Of a stretch of 64,000 nucleotides of DNA, positions 19,436 through 28,966 are shown piece after piece. The notes beneath the pieces are model-generated. The model was given only the letters and a program-made list of their open reading frames with translations, did no database searches and was not told the DNA's origin. The position numbers and the translations under genes were made by a program. The DNA comes from Eudorina sp. 2006-703-Eu-15 (Eukaryota; Chlorophyta; Chlorophyceae; Chlamydomonadales; Volvocaceae). Position 1 is the stretch's first letter; each line of letters opens with the position of its first letter. The stretch is taken from assembly GCA_003117195.1 (NCBI GenBank), contig BDSI01000107.1, positions 283,926-347,925 of the forward strand, read 5' to 3'.

Positions 19436-21241
19436 ATGAGTTCCCCACCGGATTCCCCGTCGGTGGACGTCGGCTCTCCTGAGCACGGCCTGCCTCCTTC
19501 ACCTTTGGACGGCCGGGCATGGCGCGCGGTGCAGGGCCGTTGGCGCGGGACCACCACCGCGGTTGAGGCACGAGGGCGCGCGGGCATCTCTCCTCGGGGG
19601 CCGGTGTCATCCCTGGGTGACACCCCAGCCGGCTCCATCTCCTTCGGCGGCGTGGTGGAGGAGGATGCTGGCGCCACCACACCGCGCCTAAGCAGCGCCT
19701 CGTCCCGCCTCTTCGCGCACTCCCTCGCCGGCATTGGTGTGACTCCCGGCCCGTCGCTGCGGCCGGCCGCCGCGCCCCTCTCGACGGCCCCGCGGCGGCT
19801 GGCGGTCGGTGACACGCCTGCAGACCGCGACGTGCGTGATGACGCCGCCGCACCCGGCGGCGTCGGCCGGGCACCCGCCAGCGATGATGGCGCCGCCGCC
19901 GCCCCCGGCGGCGCGGCTCACATCGACCCGGCGCCGGACCTTCCGGCAGGGCCGCCGGTGGGGGCCGTCCTGGAGCTCCCGGCGGCAGTCGCCGCCGCGG
20001 CGGCCGGCACTCTGGCCTCGGCGCGCCGCGGCGGCCCTGGGCGCGGCGGTCCCACGCCGCAACCCCTCCTTCGGACACCCTCTGGAGCGGGCCTGATGGA
20101 GCGCGCCGAGGAAATCACGCCCGCCCTCACTGAGTATCAGTCGGCCATGGACGAGGGTTGGGGTGATGTCGGGATAGGCAGTGTGCGGCCCAGCTGGGGG
20201 GAGGGTATAGGGGAAGGCCTCTTCCCAGCTAGGACCCTGCGGATGGGTAGTGGGTTTATGCGCGGCCACGCGCAACGCCTCGCTGCCATGTCTGCTATTG
20301 CCCACCGATCAGCCGAGCGTCAGGAGCAACGCCTCCACGCCGCCGCCCGCGCACAGACACGCGCACCAGCACCCGCGCCGGCGCCCGCACCGGCACCCAC
20401 ACCGGCGCCCGCACCGGCACCCGTGCAGGCGCCCGCACACACGCCGGCACCCGCACAGGCACCTGCACAGGCACCTGCGCAGGCGCCCGCACAGGCACCA
20501 TTCTGGGAACGCATACAGCTCGATCCGTCGGCTGTAGAAAGCGACGAGCCGTTGCTTTGGGCTCTCGTCCAGGTAGACGCAGTCGCGGGGTTCTACCTGC
20601 TTCAAAACCGGGGCACGAGGCTTAAGGCCGAGCCCTTCTTCAATGTGCTCCCGGAAACCCCAGACCCTGGGAGCCTGGCCCGTTTGCCCGCTAGCACCGC
20701 TAGTGACCCGCCTGTGTGGCGCGCCTCTGACCTGATGCGCGTCCTGCCTGCTGTGGCCCGTGCCGTCCGCTGTGACCCCCAGGAGGTATACTGGCACGAA
20801 GTCTACGCCTACCTGGAGAACCGCCTGCAGCCGCGACAGCCGCCGCCGATGCCGCCGATCCCGCCGACGCCGCCTGTGCCACCGGGACCGCGAACCGCTG
20901 CTCCACCGCCCGGCGCGCCGCCGACAGCGCCCTACTCGGCTGCCTCAGCTGACGTCGGCGGCGCAGACCCGTACCACCACCCGCCGGCGGCCCCACCAAC
21001 TCAGCCGCCACCCCCTCCACCTCCCTCGTCCACTCCGTCACCACCCCTGCCGGGCGGCTCGCAATCTGGCCCGCCTGCGCCACCACCACCTCCCAACCCG
21101 CCACCTCCGCCCCCGCCATGCCCGCCTTCGTCGGCCTCGGCAGCATACCATCAAACATCGTCGCTGCCTTACAAGCCCGGCATCAGCCGGCGCCCGCGCC
21201 GTCGACGGTGGCCTACGTGTCTCGGTCCCCCGGCAAGATAG
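19436..21241 (+). CDS. Retrotransposon gag, N-terminal Pro/Ala-rich part
   Basis: The first in-frame ATG (MSSPPDSPSVD) is at 19436, 332 bp after the 5' LTR; the frame is open further upstream to 19403 only from a GTG. The product is low in complexity: Ala/Pro/Gly-rich to residue ~230, then a more ordered stretch (YQSAMDEGWGDVGIG), then (AP)n repeats at about 20360-20500, then an ordered stretch (LLWALVQVDAVAGFYLLQN) and a proline-rich end. The frame closes at 21241, 124 nt after the next frame has opened. It is probably the N-terminus of gag, continued by the next frame after a -1 shift near 21115. Confidence 0.65.
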   Translation: MSSPPDSPSVDVGSPEHGLPPSPLDGRAWRAVQGRWRGTTTAVEARGRAGISPRGPVSSLGDTPAGSISFGGVVEEDAGATTPRLSSASSRLFAHSLAGIGVTPGPSLRPAAAPLSTAPRRLAVGDTPADRDVRDDAAAPGGVGRAPASDDGAAAAPGGAAHIDPAPDLPAGPPVGAVLELPAAVAAAAAGTLASARRGGPGRGGPTPQPLLRTPSGAGLMERAEEITPALTEYQSAMDEGWGDVGIGSVRPSWGEGIGEGLFPARTLRMGSGFMRGHAQRLAAMSAIAHRSAERQEQRLHAAARAQTRAPAPAPAPAPAPTPAPAPAPVQAPAHTPAPAQAPAQAPAQAPAQAPFWERIQLDPSAVESDEPLLWALVQVDAVAGFYLLQNRGTRLKAEPFFNVLPETPDPGSLARLPASTASDPPVWRASDLMRVLPAVARAVRCDPQEVYWHEVYAYLENRLQPRQPPPMPPIPPTPPVPPGPRTAAPPPGAPPTAPYSAASADVGGADPYHHPPAAPPTQPPPPPPPSSTPSPPLPGGSQSGPPAPPPPPNPPPPPPPCPPSSASAAYHQTSSLPYKPGISRRPRRRRWPTCLGPPAR

Positions 21242-21930
21242 TGGCGTCCATCTCGTCCACGTGGGTGCCGGCTAAGGTCAACCGCACCCTGATCGTACCC
21301 TACCATGGCGACGCGGACTCCTTTCTGACCTTCTCCGCTCACGTCCGGGCCTACGCGGACAAGGCTCTGTGGCCGGCCACCCACGAAAATCACCGCGGCG
21401 CGGACCACTCTTTGGTTCTGGCGGACATCATCACGGAGTACCTTCCCGCTGGCGGCGCGCTGCACACGATGTACAATCCTGATGAGCAGGGCCGGCTCAT
21501 CGATCGCCACTTCGACCATTACGTCAGGCACGGCGGCGCGCAGGAGGAGTACCGGGGTCAGCGCCCGCCCGGCGATGACGGCAAGGACCTCGTCGGGTTC
21601 TGGCTCAGCGAGGTGCGGCGCCAAGTCATGCCCAACCTGAAGCGCCTCCAGGAGGACTTCGACCGGTACACCTACCCGGTCGGGCAAAGCGGTAGCCAGG
21701 CGATGCGGGACTTCGCCAACAAATTTTCGCTGCTGGAGGCGCCGCTCTATGCCGAACAGCGCAAGGCGCACCGTTTCTATGACGCGGCCGTCGAAACCTT
21801 AGCCGGCCACGACCTTCTCAAACGGTACAAGGAGGACCTGCTCGCCAACAGCTTGTGGGACGTTATCCTGCTCGTGCACGCTGCGCAGCTCATTGATGCC
21901 ATGGTCAACGCCCGGGCTCAGACGCCCTGA
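21118..21930 (+). CDS. Retrotransposon gag, capsid-like part
   Basis: The frame is -1 relative to the preceding one and opens at an ATG (MPAFVGLGSIPSN). Its helical, charged sequence fits a capsid region: TLIVPYHGDADSFLTFSAHV, GFWLSEVRRQVMPNLKRL, then FANKFSLLEAPLYAEQRKAH and a final helix LLVHAAQLIDAMVNAR. The stop at 21928-21930 falls just before a Gly/Ser-rich linker that is open in the next -1 frame, so the two parts were presumably one protein. Assignment to capsid is from position and composition, not from a recognised family motif. Confidence 0.65.
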   Translation: MPAFVGLGSIPSNIVAALQARHQPAPAPSTVAYVSRSPGKIVASISSTWVPAKVNRTLIVPYHGDADSFLTFSAHVRAYADKALWPATHENHRGADHSLVLADIITEYLPAGGALHTMYNPDEQGRLIDRHFDHYVRHGGAQEEYRGQRPPGDDGKDLVGFWLSEVRRQVMPNLKRLQEDFDRYTYPVGQSGSQAMRDFANKFSLLEAPLYAEQRKAHRFYDAAVETLAGHDLLKRYKEDLLANSLWDVILLVHAAQLIDAMVNARAQTP

Positions 21931-23678
21931 AGGCTCGCGGTGGCGGAACTGGCGGCAGTGGCGGCGGCGGCGGCAGTGGCGGCGCTGGAGCACAAGGCGG
22001 TGGAGCACACAGCGGTGGAGGAGGCAACCGCAACCGGACCATCACGGTCCCGGCGCACATGGTTGCGCCCACCAAGGGCAACAGCGGCAAGCACGGTGGT
22101 TCCGGTGGGGCGGCCGGCGTATCACCTCAGGCGGCGGCGCGTGCGGACCAAGCGTGCAAGGCAGCAGAGTTCGTCCAGCATCAAAACCGGACTTGCCGCC
22201 TGCATCCTTTGGTGAAGAACCGTCACACGCAAGCGGAATGCAAGGTCTCCGGCGCGCGCATTGTCACCGACCCGGTTGGCCTCTACCGTGACATGGCCAC
22301 CAAGATGCTCGAGGCCGAACGGGCCGGTCAGCTGCCCCAGGATCTCGTCGGCAGCGTCGCCAAGGCGCAGCAATTCACGCGTCAACATGCAGCTCCCGCG
22401 CTGGCGACGTCCCTGGACGCCGACTTCCGCACCCTGCAGGAGCAAGTTACTACCTTGGCGACCCAGCTTACACATCTAACCTCGCAGTCCTATCTGCCCT
22501 CATCGGCGGTCTCCGAAGTCGCCATGCCGGTCCACACCCACGTCCAGGCCTGGCGCCAGTCGCACCCTCCCGCGCCTCCGCCCCCGCCCTCCGTCGCCCC
22601 CTCCCACACCACCACCGTCCCCCAGCCCGGGAACACCCCTGGATCGGCAGCAGCGGGGCTGCGGCACTCCTATGCGGCGCAGCCGGCCTGGCCTTCACCG
22701 CAGCAAGCGCCGTCACCGCCCCACGTGCAGCCGCCGGCTTCGTCCCCGTGGACACAGAACCCGTGGAGTGTCGCCTCTGTCGCTCCCTCCGCCGCCTCCG
22801 TGCCCCTCGACCCCGTCCAGACGTCGCCGCCGCCGATCTCTCTCCCCTTCGCCAACTATTCGGCGGCGGTGGTGGCTGCGACGGTGGCCGAGCGCATGCC
22901 GCTGGGGTTCCAGCAGCGCCCCCGTGCAGCTGGCCCAGCTCCCGAGATTTTGCCCGCCCTGCGCCCGCCGGCCCCGCCGGCCGCTGGCGACCCAGCCGCA
23001 GTCGCCTCCGTGCCGCAGCCCTTGGACGACATCATCGATCTCGTCACCTCGGCGCGCAACAAGCTGCTGGACCTCCGCACAATGACGGTCACCCCCCTCA
23101 CCATGCCCTTCGCGTCCCCGACGGCCGCGGTCTCACACTCGGGCGGCGTGGACTACTCCGACGTGGCGGCCCCGATGCCGTACCTCCAGCAGACCTCGCC
23201 GGCGGATGGGTTGCTGGTCGCGGGGCAGCTACCGCCCAACGTGTTGGTGGATACCGGCAGCGCACTGGTCATCCTTGCCAAGCGCTTCGCTGATCAGCTC
23301 GCGCTGCGGTACGCGCCTGCAGACAACATCGTCGTCACCACCGCTGCCGGACGTTCGCAACTACTCGGCATCTCGAAGCCCGGCGTCGTACTCACGTACG
23401 GCGCCGGCACCCCTGAAGCCTGCAGCGTCACCCTGCCTGTGCTCGTCGTCGCCGACACGGGGGCGGAGGCGTACGACGTGCTCTTGGGCATGCGTGCCCT
23501 GCTTGCGCTGCAGTGCTGCTTGGATCTGGAGGAGGGCAATGAGCACCTGCAGCTGCGGCCCAAAGGCCGCGACCGCCTGCGGCTGCCTGTGGTGGTGCGC
23601 TGGCCTGTGCTGGCTGCACCTGCATCCGAGTCGTCTACGTCGCCGCCCCCGCTCGACGGGGGCGGCCTGTCGCCATGA
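21926..23678 (+). CDS. Retrotransposon nucleocapsid-like and aspartic protease part
   Basis: This frame is -1 to the capsid frame. It starts with a Gly/Ser/Asn linker (from about 21926; first ATG at 22059), then a zinc-binding-like CRLHPLVKNRHTQAEC (C-x2-H-x6-H-x4-C) at about 22195-22245. A Pro/Ser/Ala-rich spacer follows, then a retropepsin-like domain with LVDTGSALVILAK (DTGS at 23250-23261), a TAAGRSQLLG flap-like stretch and a VLLGMRALL motif. It ends at 23678 overlapping the next ATG as ATGA. The protease would process the polyprotein in the virus-like particle. Confidence 0.75.
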
Positions 23679-24880
23679 GTGCCCCCGCCCTTGCGGCGGG
23701 GCGCCACGGCCTCGCCGCATACCCACCCCCGCTGGTGGATGACAGTGACAGTGACTACGACGACGATGACGATGGATTCCTCAAGCCGGCTGACTTCACC
23801 CCGGAGGGCAAGCGCAAGCTGCCTGCGGAGGCGCGCTACACCGTGACTGATGGCAAATGGTTGCTCTGTCAGCGACCAGACATGCCCCCGGAGCTCGCGG
23901 CCCGCTTCGAGGCGTTGGTGGACCGCTACGGCGACGTCTTCGCCTGCAGCATGGGCGACCTTGGCGAGTACCGCGGTGAGGCGGGCCCAGCCCGCATTGA
24001 CCTCGCACATGAACGGCCCATCTACCAGCGGCCCCGCACACATAGCCCCGAGGAGTACGCCGCCATGGATGCAGCCTGCCAGGAGCTGCTTGCCGCTGGT
24101 ATCATCGAGGACAGCCGTTCCAGCAGCTACGCCATGAACTCAACGCTGCCGCCCAAACGAGCTGCTGATGGCACCTGGACGCAGCGCCGCTTCTGCCAGG
24201 ACGCCCGGGATCTCAACAGCGCGACGCTGCCCGACCTGTACCTGTCGCCGGTACCCGAGCAGCTGTTCCAACTGGTCGGCGACGCGCAGTGGCTCACCAA
24301 GATGGACTGCCGGGCCGCCTTCCTGCAGATACCCCTGGCGCCAGAGCACCGGGAGCGCACTAGCTTCTGGTGGCGCCGGCGGTTGATGCAGTACAAGCGG
24401 CTCGTGTACGGCCTGCGGAACGCCACCGCTCATTTCCAGCGGGTGATGGATCACGCCATTCGAAAGCACGGCCTCGAGCAGTTTGTCGCCTGCTACGTCG
24501 ACGACCTACTCGTCTTCAGCCGCACGGCGGAGGAGCATCTGGAGCACCTGGAGCGGGTGTTCGCCATGCTGCGGGACATCAACATCAAGCTGCATCCGGA
24601 GAAGACCCTGGTGGCGGGTGACTCGGTGGAGTTCCTGGGGTTCATGGTGTCGGCGCGGGGCCTGTCTCCGACACGGGCCAAGGTGGAGGCGCTTTTGGCG
24701 CTGGAGCCGCCGACATCATCTGCCGGCGTACGGCGGCTGCTGGGCATGTTCTCGTCCTACCGGGGGCTAGTTCCGCACTTCGCCCACATCACTGCGCCGC
24801 TCAACGCTCTCACCAGCACCAAGTACGTCTGGCAGGCGGATTCGTGGGGCCCGAACAACAGGCGGCACTGGACGAACTGA
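23675..24880 (+). CDS. Reverse transcriptase of the Ty3/gypsy element
   Basis: The ATG at 23675 overlaps the preceding stop. After an acidic linker (DDSDSDYDDDDDG) the RT domain shows RRFCQDARDLNSATLP, WLTKMDCRAAFLQIPL, KRLVYGLRNATAHFQRVMD and the catalytic CYVDDLLVF (about 24495), then LHPEKT and VEFLGFMVSARGL. All fingers and palm motifs are present and the catalytic Asp pair is intact. The frame ends WGPNNRRHWTN at 24880, where the expected continuation GPEQQAALDEL is in the -1 frame. Confidence 0.92.
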   Translation: MSAPALAAGRHGLAAYPPPLVDDSDSDYDDDDDGFLKPADFTPEGKRKLPAEARYTVTDGKWLLCQRPDMPPELAARFEALVDRYGDVFACSMGDLGEYRGEAGPARIDLAHERPIYQRPRTHSPEEYAAMDAACQELLAAGIIEDSRSSSYAMNSTLPPKRAADGTWTQRRFCQDARDLNSATLPDLYLSPVPEQLFQLVGDAQWLTKMDCRAAFLQIPLAPEHRERTSFWWRRRLMQYKRLVYGLRNATAHFQRVMDHAIRKHGLEQFVACYVDDLLVFSRTAEEHLEHLERVFAMLRDINIKLHPEKTLVAGDSVEFLGFMVSARGLSPTRAKVEALLALEPPTSSAGVRRLLGMFSSYRGLVPHFAHITAPLNALTSTKYVWQADSWGPNNRRHWTN

Positions 24881-27093
24881 AGCGGATCTACACGGAAATG
24901 GACGGCCCCGTGCTACGCCGGGTCCAGCCGGAGCGGCCGCTCATCCTGCATACGGACTTCTCGGGCGTGGGCATCAGCGGAATCTTGGGGCAGCTGGACG
25001 ACGATGGGCGTGAGTACCTCTGCGCGGCCGTCTCCCGTTCGCTCAACGTGCACGAGCGGCGGTACGACAGCTACAAAGGGGAGCTCTTGGCGGTGGTCTG
25101 GGCCTGCAGGATGTTCTACCCCTATCTCGCCACGCGCCACTTCACCGTCGTCACTGATCATGCGCCGCTCTTATGGCTGATGTCGCAGCAGAATAGCCTG
25201 CCGGCGCAATATGCCCGGTGGGCTCTGCAGCTGCAGGCGTTTGCCTTCGACGTGGTGCATCGACCAGGCAAGCTGCACCAGAATGCGGACGCTCTCAGCC
25301 GGCATCCGCGGGACACGGCCTTTGATGGGTCAGGCGCAAGGGTGGATGAGGAGGATGACCCGCTACGGCCGCCGCCCACGCTAGTGCAGTATCCGGGAGT
25401 CAGCTGGCCGCTGTATGCATACTCACGGGCGCCGGCCGCCACCTCGGCGCCGGCTCACCTTGTGCAGTACCTAACAGCGGCCGCCGTCTGCTCGGTTGCA
25501 CTCGGGGAGCGTTTTTCGCGTATCAAGGAATTGACGGATCCGGCCGGTGGGCTGGCCGCCGCCGCTGAGGCGGTTGGCCCGCTCGCTGGCCTCACTCACT
25601 TAGCTGGCCCGGTCCCCGTTGCACGTGCCGCGTACTGGTGCGTGCATGCGGTGTGTGCCGTGGCCAGCACGGGGCTGCCTGTCACGGCGGCCTCGGAGCT
25701 GGAGATGGACGACGAGCTGGAGACCCTGGCGGCGGGGCAACTCGCCGCCGGGGGGCTGGAGGCCTCGGCGGGGGGGCAACCCCTCGCCGGGAGACCGGCG
25801 TCTGGCGGTCCCTCAGGGCCGCCGGTCGCCGGTGCAGACGCACTACAACAAGCCGTGCTCCTACTTCGCACGGAGGCCGCAGCCTTGCGACGGTTGCGGC
25901 CTGTGCCGGCGCTGCCATTGCGCCTGCGGGCTGGGACTGGGGAGGTTTTGGGAATCAACACAGCACTGGTGCAGCACGTCTTGTTCCCGGCAGCAGTAGG
26001 GGGTGAGGGGATATCAGTTTTGGAGCTGCCGGGTGGCCTTGCCTCTGGCCTTCTCGCGTGCTTGGGTTCGGGATTTAGGGTTCAACGCTACGTGCACCTG
26101 TCCTGTGACGCCCGTGAGCGGCGCGCAGTTGCCCAGCTGGTGCCCATCTGGGCTCTTCACTTCGCTGGCCAGCTAACGGCAGGTGCCTGGGACGCTACAT
26201 TCGTCCCAGAGTTCGGCACTACAGCAGAACTGCTACATTGGGCAGCCTCGGCGGCAACAGTCGAGGCGATGGGCTTAGGGGATGAGTCCGTCTGGTTAGT
26301 CGTGGGCAGCTGGGCGGGGAACAGCGACTGGAGCACTGATCAGATAGTGGGGTTCTTAGGGGGTTTGCAATCTTATCGCAGAGAGCGGCGCCTCGCGCCG
26401 CCGGCCTTCCTGCTGGAGGGTCCATCCGTCAACATCGACGCGGTGCCGGACGGGGCGTGGCCCTTGGGCCTGCCTTCGTGCCTGGACGCCGCCGTCACTG
26501 GCGCGGCGGTTCATCGGTTGAGCTGTCTCTACACCAACGTCGCCAACGCGGTGCACCTGCAGCACTGTATCAAGCAATGGCGGCCGCCCGACGGCCGCAC
26601 CTTGGCCGAGCTGCTGCCCGCCGGGCGCAAGCCCGCGGCAGCTAGCACGGTGCTGGCCCCGCCGTATGCGGCTGTTGATGTGCCTGGGTGGCCTTGGGTG
26701 GCTCTGCCGCCGCCGTCGGTCACCGGCACGCCGCTGCGGACGGGGTCCGATCGCGCGCCCGCCCGAGTCGCTGCCGCCGATTACTCGGCGGCGGCTGGCT
26801 TCTGGCTGCGGACTGCGCGACACCTCACACTGGAGCTGGAGCTGGAGCTGCTGGAGCGGTCGTCGCCGCCGCCGGTCTTCCAGGTTGCTCTCTCCCTCTG
26901 CATGGCGCTTCATCGCGCTTTTATCACTCCACATGACATGCAGTATCCTGCGGCGCGGCAGATCCCTGCCAACCCGCAGGGGGGGGACCCAATCTGGAGA
27001 CGCCCGCGCCTGTGCCTGTCAGCATGGTACAGAGGCCAGCGGGTCCGGCGGCGGCGGCGCCATCGCTTCTGGTGGAGATGGACGACATGCTGA
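24844..27093 (+). CDS. RNase H followed by a C5-DNA-methyltransferase-like module
   Basis: The first ~160 residues are a Ty3-type RNase H: ILHTDFSGVGISG, YKGELLAVVWACR, VVTDHAPLLWLM and NADALSRHPRD supply the acidic catalytic residues. After a low-complexity spacer (about 25.4-25.95 kb) comes a fold resembling DNMT3-type C5-methyltransferases. GISVLELPGGLASGLLACL (from 26009) fits motif I; WLVVGSWAGNSDWS (26291-26336) sits where the Pro-Cys motif IV should be, but Pro and Cys are absent. FLLEGPSVNID (about 26405) fits motif VI with Glu kept, and AAVHRLSCLYTNVANA (about 26503) fits motif VIII. The catalytic Cys is therefore missing. The module lies where other gypsy elements have only a linker. 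The frame ends at 27093, overlapping the integrase frame. The methyltransferase assignment is by eye. Confidence 0.75.
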   Translation: MGPEQQAALDELKRIYTEMDGPVLRRVQPERPLILHTDFSGVGISGILGQLDDDGREYLCAAVSRSLNVHERRYDSYKGELLAVVWACRMFYPYLATRHFTVVTDHAPLLWLMSQQNSLPAQYARWALQLQAFAFDVVHRPGKLHQNADALSRHPRDTAFDGSGARVDEEDDPLRPPPTLVQYPGVSWPLYAYSRAPAATSAPAHLVQYLTAAAVCSVALGERFSRIKELTDPAGGLAAAAEAVGPLAGLTHLAGPVPVARAAYWCVHAVCAVASTGLPVTAASELEMDDELETLAAGQLAAGGLEASAGGQPLAGRPASGGPSGPPVAGADALQQAVLLLRTEAAALRRLRPVPALPLRLRAGTGEVLGINTALVQHVLFPAAVGGEGISVLELPGGLASGLLACLGSGFRVQRYVHLSCDARERRAVAQLVPIWALHFAGQLTAGAWDATFVPEFGTTAELLHWAASAATVEAMGLGDESVWLVVGSWAGNSDWSTDQIVGFLGGLQSYRRERRLAPPAFLLEGPSVNIDAVPDGAWPLGLPSCLDAAVTGAAVHRLSCLYTNVANAVHLQHCIKQWRPPDGRTLAELLPAGRKPAAASTVLAPPYAAVDVPGWPWVALPPPSVTGTPLRTGSDRAPARVAAADYSAAAGFWLRTARHLTLELELELLERSSPPPVFQVALSLCMALHRAFITPHDMQYPAARQIPANPQGGDPIWRRPRLCLSAWYRGQRVRRRRRHRFWWRWTTC

Positions 27094-28316
27094 CGCCGCT
27101 GGCCCGGGCCTTGCTTGCACAGCGGGCGCCTGGGCTGGCGGCGGTTATGGCCACTGCTGCTGTGGCGGCAGCCGCTGAGGCGCAGGAAAGCGCTTTGGCG
27201 GAAGGCCAAGACCCTGACGTGTGGCAAGATGCGTCAACGCTGGCGTACCTTCGGGGTGCGTCGGCGGGGGTCACGGTGGAGGAAGGGCAGCCGGCGCGGC
27301 GCGTGCTCCGACGGGCAGCGCTGTACCGGTGGACGGGGGACCAACTGCTACGGGCCGTCTCGGACGGCTCTACGCGGGTCTGCCCGCCGCCCGGGGACCG
27401 GGAGGCTATCGTGCGTCGTGTGCACTCCGTGGCTCACCTCGGTGTAAGGCGGACTCTGGCGTTGGTGCAGCTGGGCTACTGGTGGTACCGGATGCGTAAA
27501 ACCGTTCAGCAGGTCGTCCGCAGCTGCCGGCTGTGTGACATGACCAATAGCGGCGGTACGGCGCGTCCGGTTCAGCTACAGCCGTTGGCGATCAAGGGCA
27601 TGTTTTACCGCTGGGGCATCGACCTGGCGGGACCGCTGCCCCCGACGGTGCCGCACGGCTACACCTATGTCATGGTCTGCATCGAGCACTTCACCAAGCA
27701 CGCGGAGTTCTTCGCGCTGCGCAGCAAGCAACCTGAGGAGACGTCCCGTGGTCTGTTGGAGCTCGTCGCTCGCTTCTCGGCTCCGGCTGAGGTTCTGACG
27801 GATCGCGGTGGCGAATTCCAGGGTGCCTTTCATCAACTTCTTCTGCAATGTTTTGTGGATCATCGCTTCACCTCCGCCGGTCACCCTCAGGCAGACGGGG
27901 CGGCTGAGCGGCTGGTGAGGGTGGTGAAGGCGGCTCTGCGCAAGCACTGCGCGGAGACCCAGCGCTCGGACGACTGGGATCAGCAGCTGCCTTGGCTGGC
28001 GCTTGCCTATCGCTGCTCGCCCCAGGCCTCGACCCGGCTCTCGCCATACGAACTTATGTTCGGCGTGAAACCGGTCGTGCCGCCTGCGGTGCGGGAGCGC
28101 GTGGAGGCGCCGCTGGGGCCGGAAGGGAGGATGACGGTGGAGGCATACGCGACAGCGCTCCTGGAGCGCGCCGCCCTGCTGCGGCGGCACGCTCCCATCG
28201 CCGCGGCGAATTTGCTCATCGCGCAGCACCGAGACAGCCGGCGCTACGCCCACGTGAGGTCGGGACAGTACCGGCCGCCCTCGCAGGAGTTCGCTCCCGG
28301 GACTACGTCTACGTGA
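27012..28316 (+). CDS. Integrase of the Ty3/gypsy element
   Basis: This frame is -1 to the preceding one. It contains the HHCC zinc-binding region (VRRVHSVAHLG ... SCRLCDMTN, about 27420-27545) and the DDE core: YRWGIDLAGPLP (27610), VLTDRGGEFQGAF (27795) and GAAERLVRVVKAALRK (27897). ASTRLSPYELMFGVKPV follows. All three catalytic acidic residues are visible. The frame ends at 28316; the continuation DYVYVRRPAV is in the next -1 frame. Confidence 0.92.
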   Translation: MPVSMVQRPAGPAAAAPSLLVEMDDMLTPLARALLAQRAPGLAAVMATAAVAAAAEAQESALAEGQDPDVWQDASTLAYLRGASAGVTVEEGQPARRVLRRAALYRWTGDQLLRAVSDGSTRVCPPPGDREAIVRRVHSVAHLGVRRTLALVQLGYWWYRMRKTVQQVVRSCRLCDMTNSGGTARPVQLQPLAIKGMFYRWGIDLAGPLPPTVPHGYTYVMVCIEHFTKHAEFFALRSKQPEETSRGLLELVARFSAPAEVLTDRGGEFQGAFHQLLLQCFVDHRFTSAGHPQADGAAERLVRVVKAALRKHCAETQRSDDWDQQLPWLALAYRCSPQASTRLSPYELMFGVKPVVPPAVRERVEAPLGPEGRMTVEAYATALLERAALLRRHAPIAAANLLIAQHRDSRRYAHVRSGQYRPPSQEFAPGTTST

Positions 28317-28966
28317 GGCGGCCTGCGGTGAACAACACTCTGCAGGTGCCGGTGTACGATGAAGTGCTGCGGGTAGAGCGGGTTGGGTCAATGGGGGTTG
28401 CGGTGTTGATCGGGAAGGATGCGCAGAGGATTAGGAGGAGGGTGGAGCAGTTGAGGCCGTGCCACTTGGTGGACCTCGACCCAATCGTCGACCCGCGGCT
28501 GCAGCGGCCTGCGGCGGACCTCGCCTGTGAGGTCTGCCAATCGCCGCACGATGAGGCGCACATGCTGCTGTGCGACGCTTGCGGGACGGGCTGGCACCTC
28601 CAGTGCCTGTCCCCACCGCTCAGCGCTGTGCCGCCCGGCCAGTGGGTCTGCCCCGAATGCGTCAGGCTGAGGCGCGACGCGCCGGCGGGGCCCGAGATGG
28701 CCCTGCCGGAAGCCGCGGCTGTCCTCTTCCCCAACGCCGCCACGCGGCGTCGGGATGCCGAGGCTGCGGCACTTGACGGGCAACGGGTCAGGCGCCTCGT
28801 GTACACGGGCCAGGGTAGGCAACGCAAGAAGGAGGTGGTCTGGGGTACGTTGAGGTTCCGGGGCGCCCTGGCCAGGCCGCACTACTTCTCCATGGAGTGG
28901 GATGGCGGCTCCGCTGAGCAAGTCGGCCTCACGGCCGCGAAGCGGTTGATGGTCACCGGGCGCTGA
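28290..28966 (+). CDS. Integrase C-terminus with a PHD finger and terminal module
   Basis: From the integrase overlap this frame reads RDYVYVRRPAVNN, VYDEVLRVERVGS and RRRVEQLRPCHLVDLDP, a GPY/F-like segment. A C4HC3 PHD finger spans 28525-28660: CEVC, then LLCDACGTGWHLQCLSPPL, then QWVCPEC, with spacing C-x2-C-x11-C-x2-C-x4-H-x2-C-x14-C-x2-C. PHD fingers commonly read histone H3 tails, so this probably replaces the chromodomain of chromoviruses as a targeting module. The last ~60 residues (VVWGTLRFRGAL, FSMEWDGGSAEQVGL) resemble a small Tudor-like or chromo-like beta module, but this is only an impression. The stop is at 28964-28966. Confidence 0.82.
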
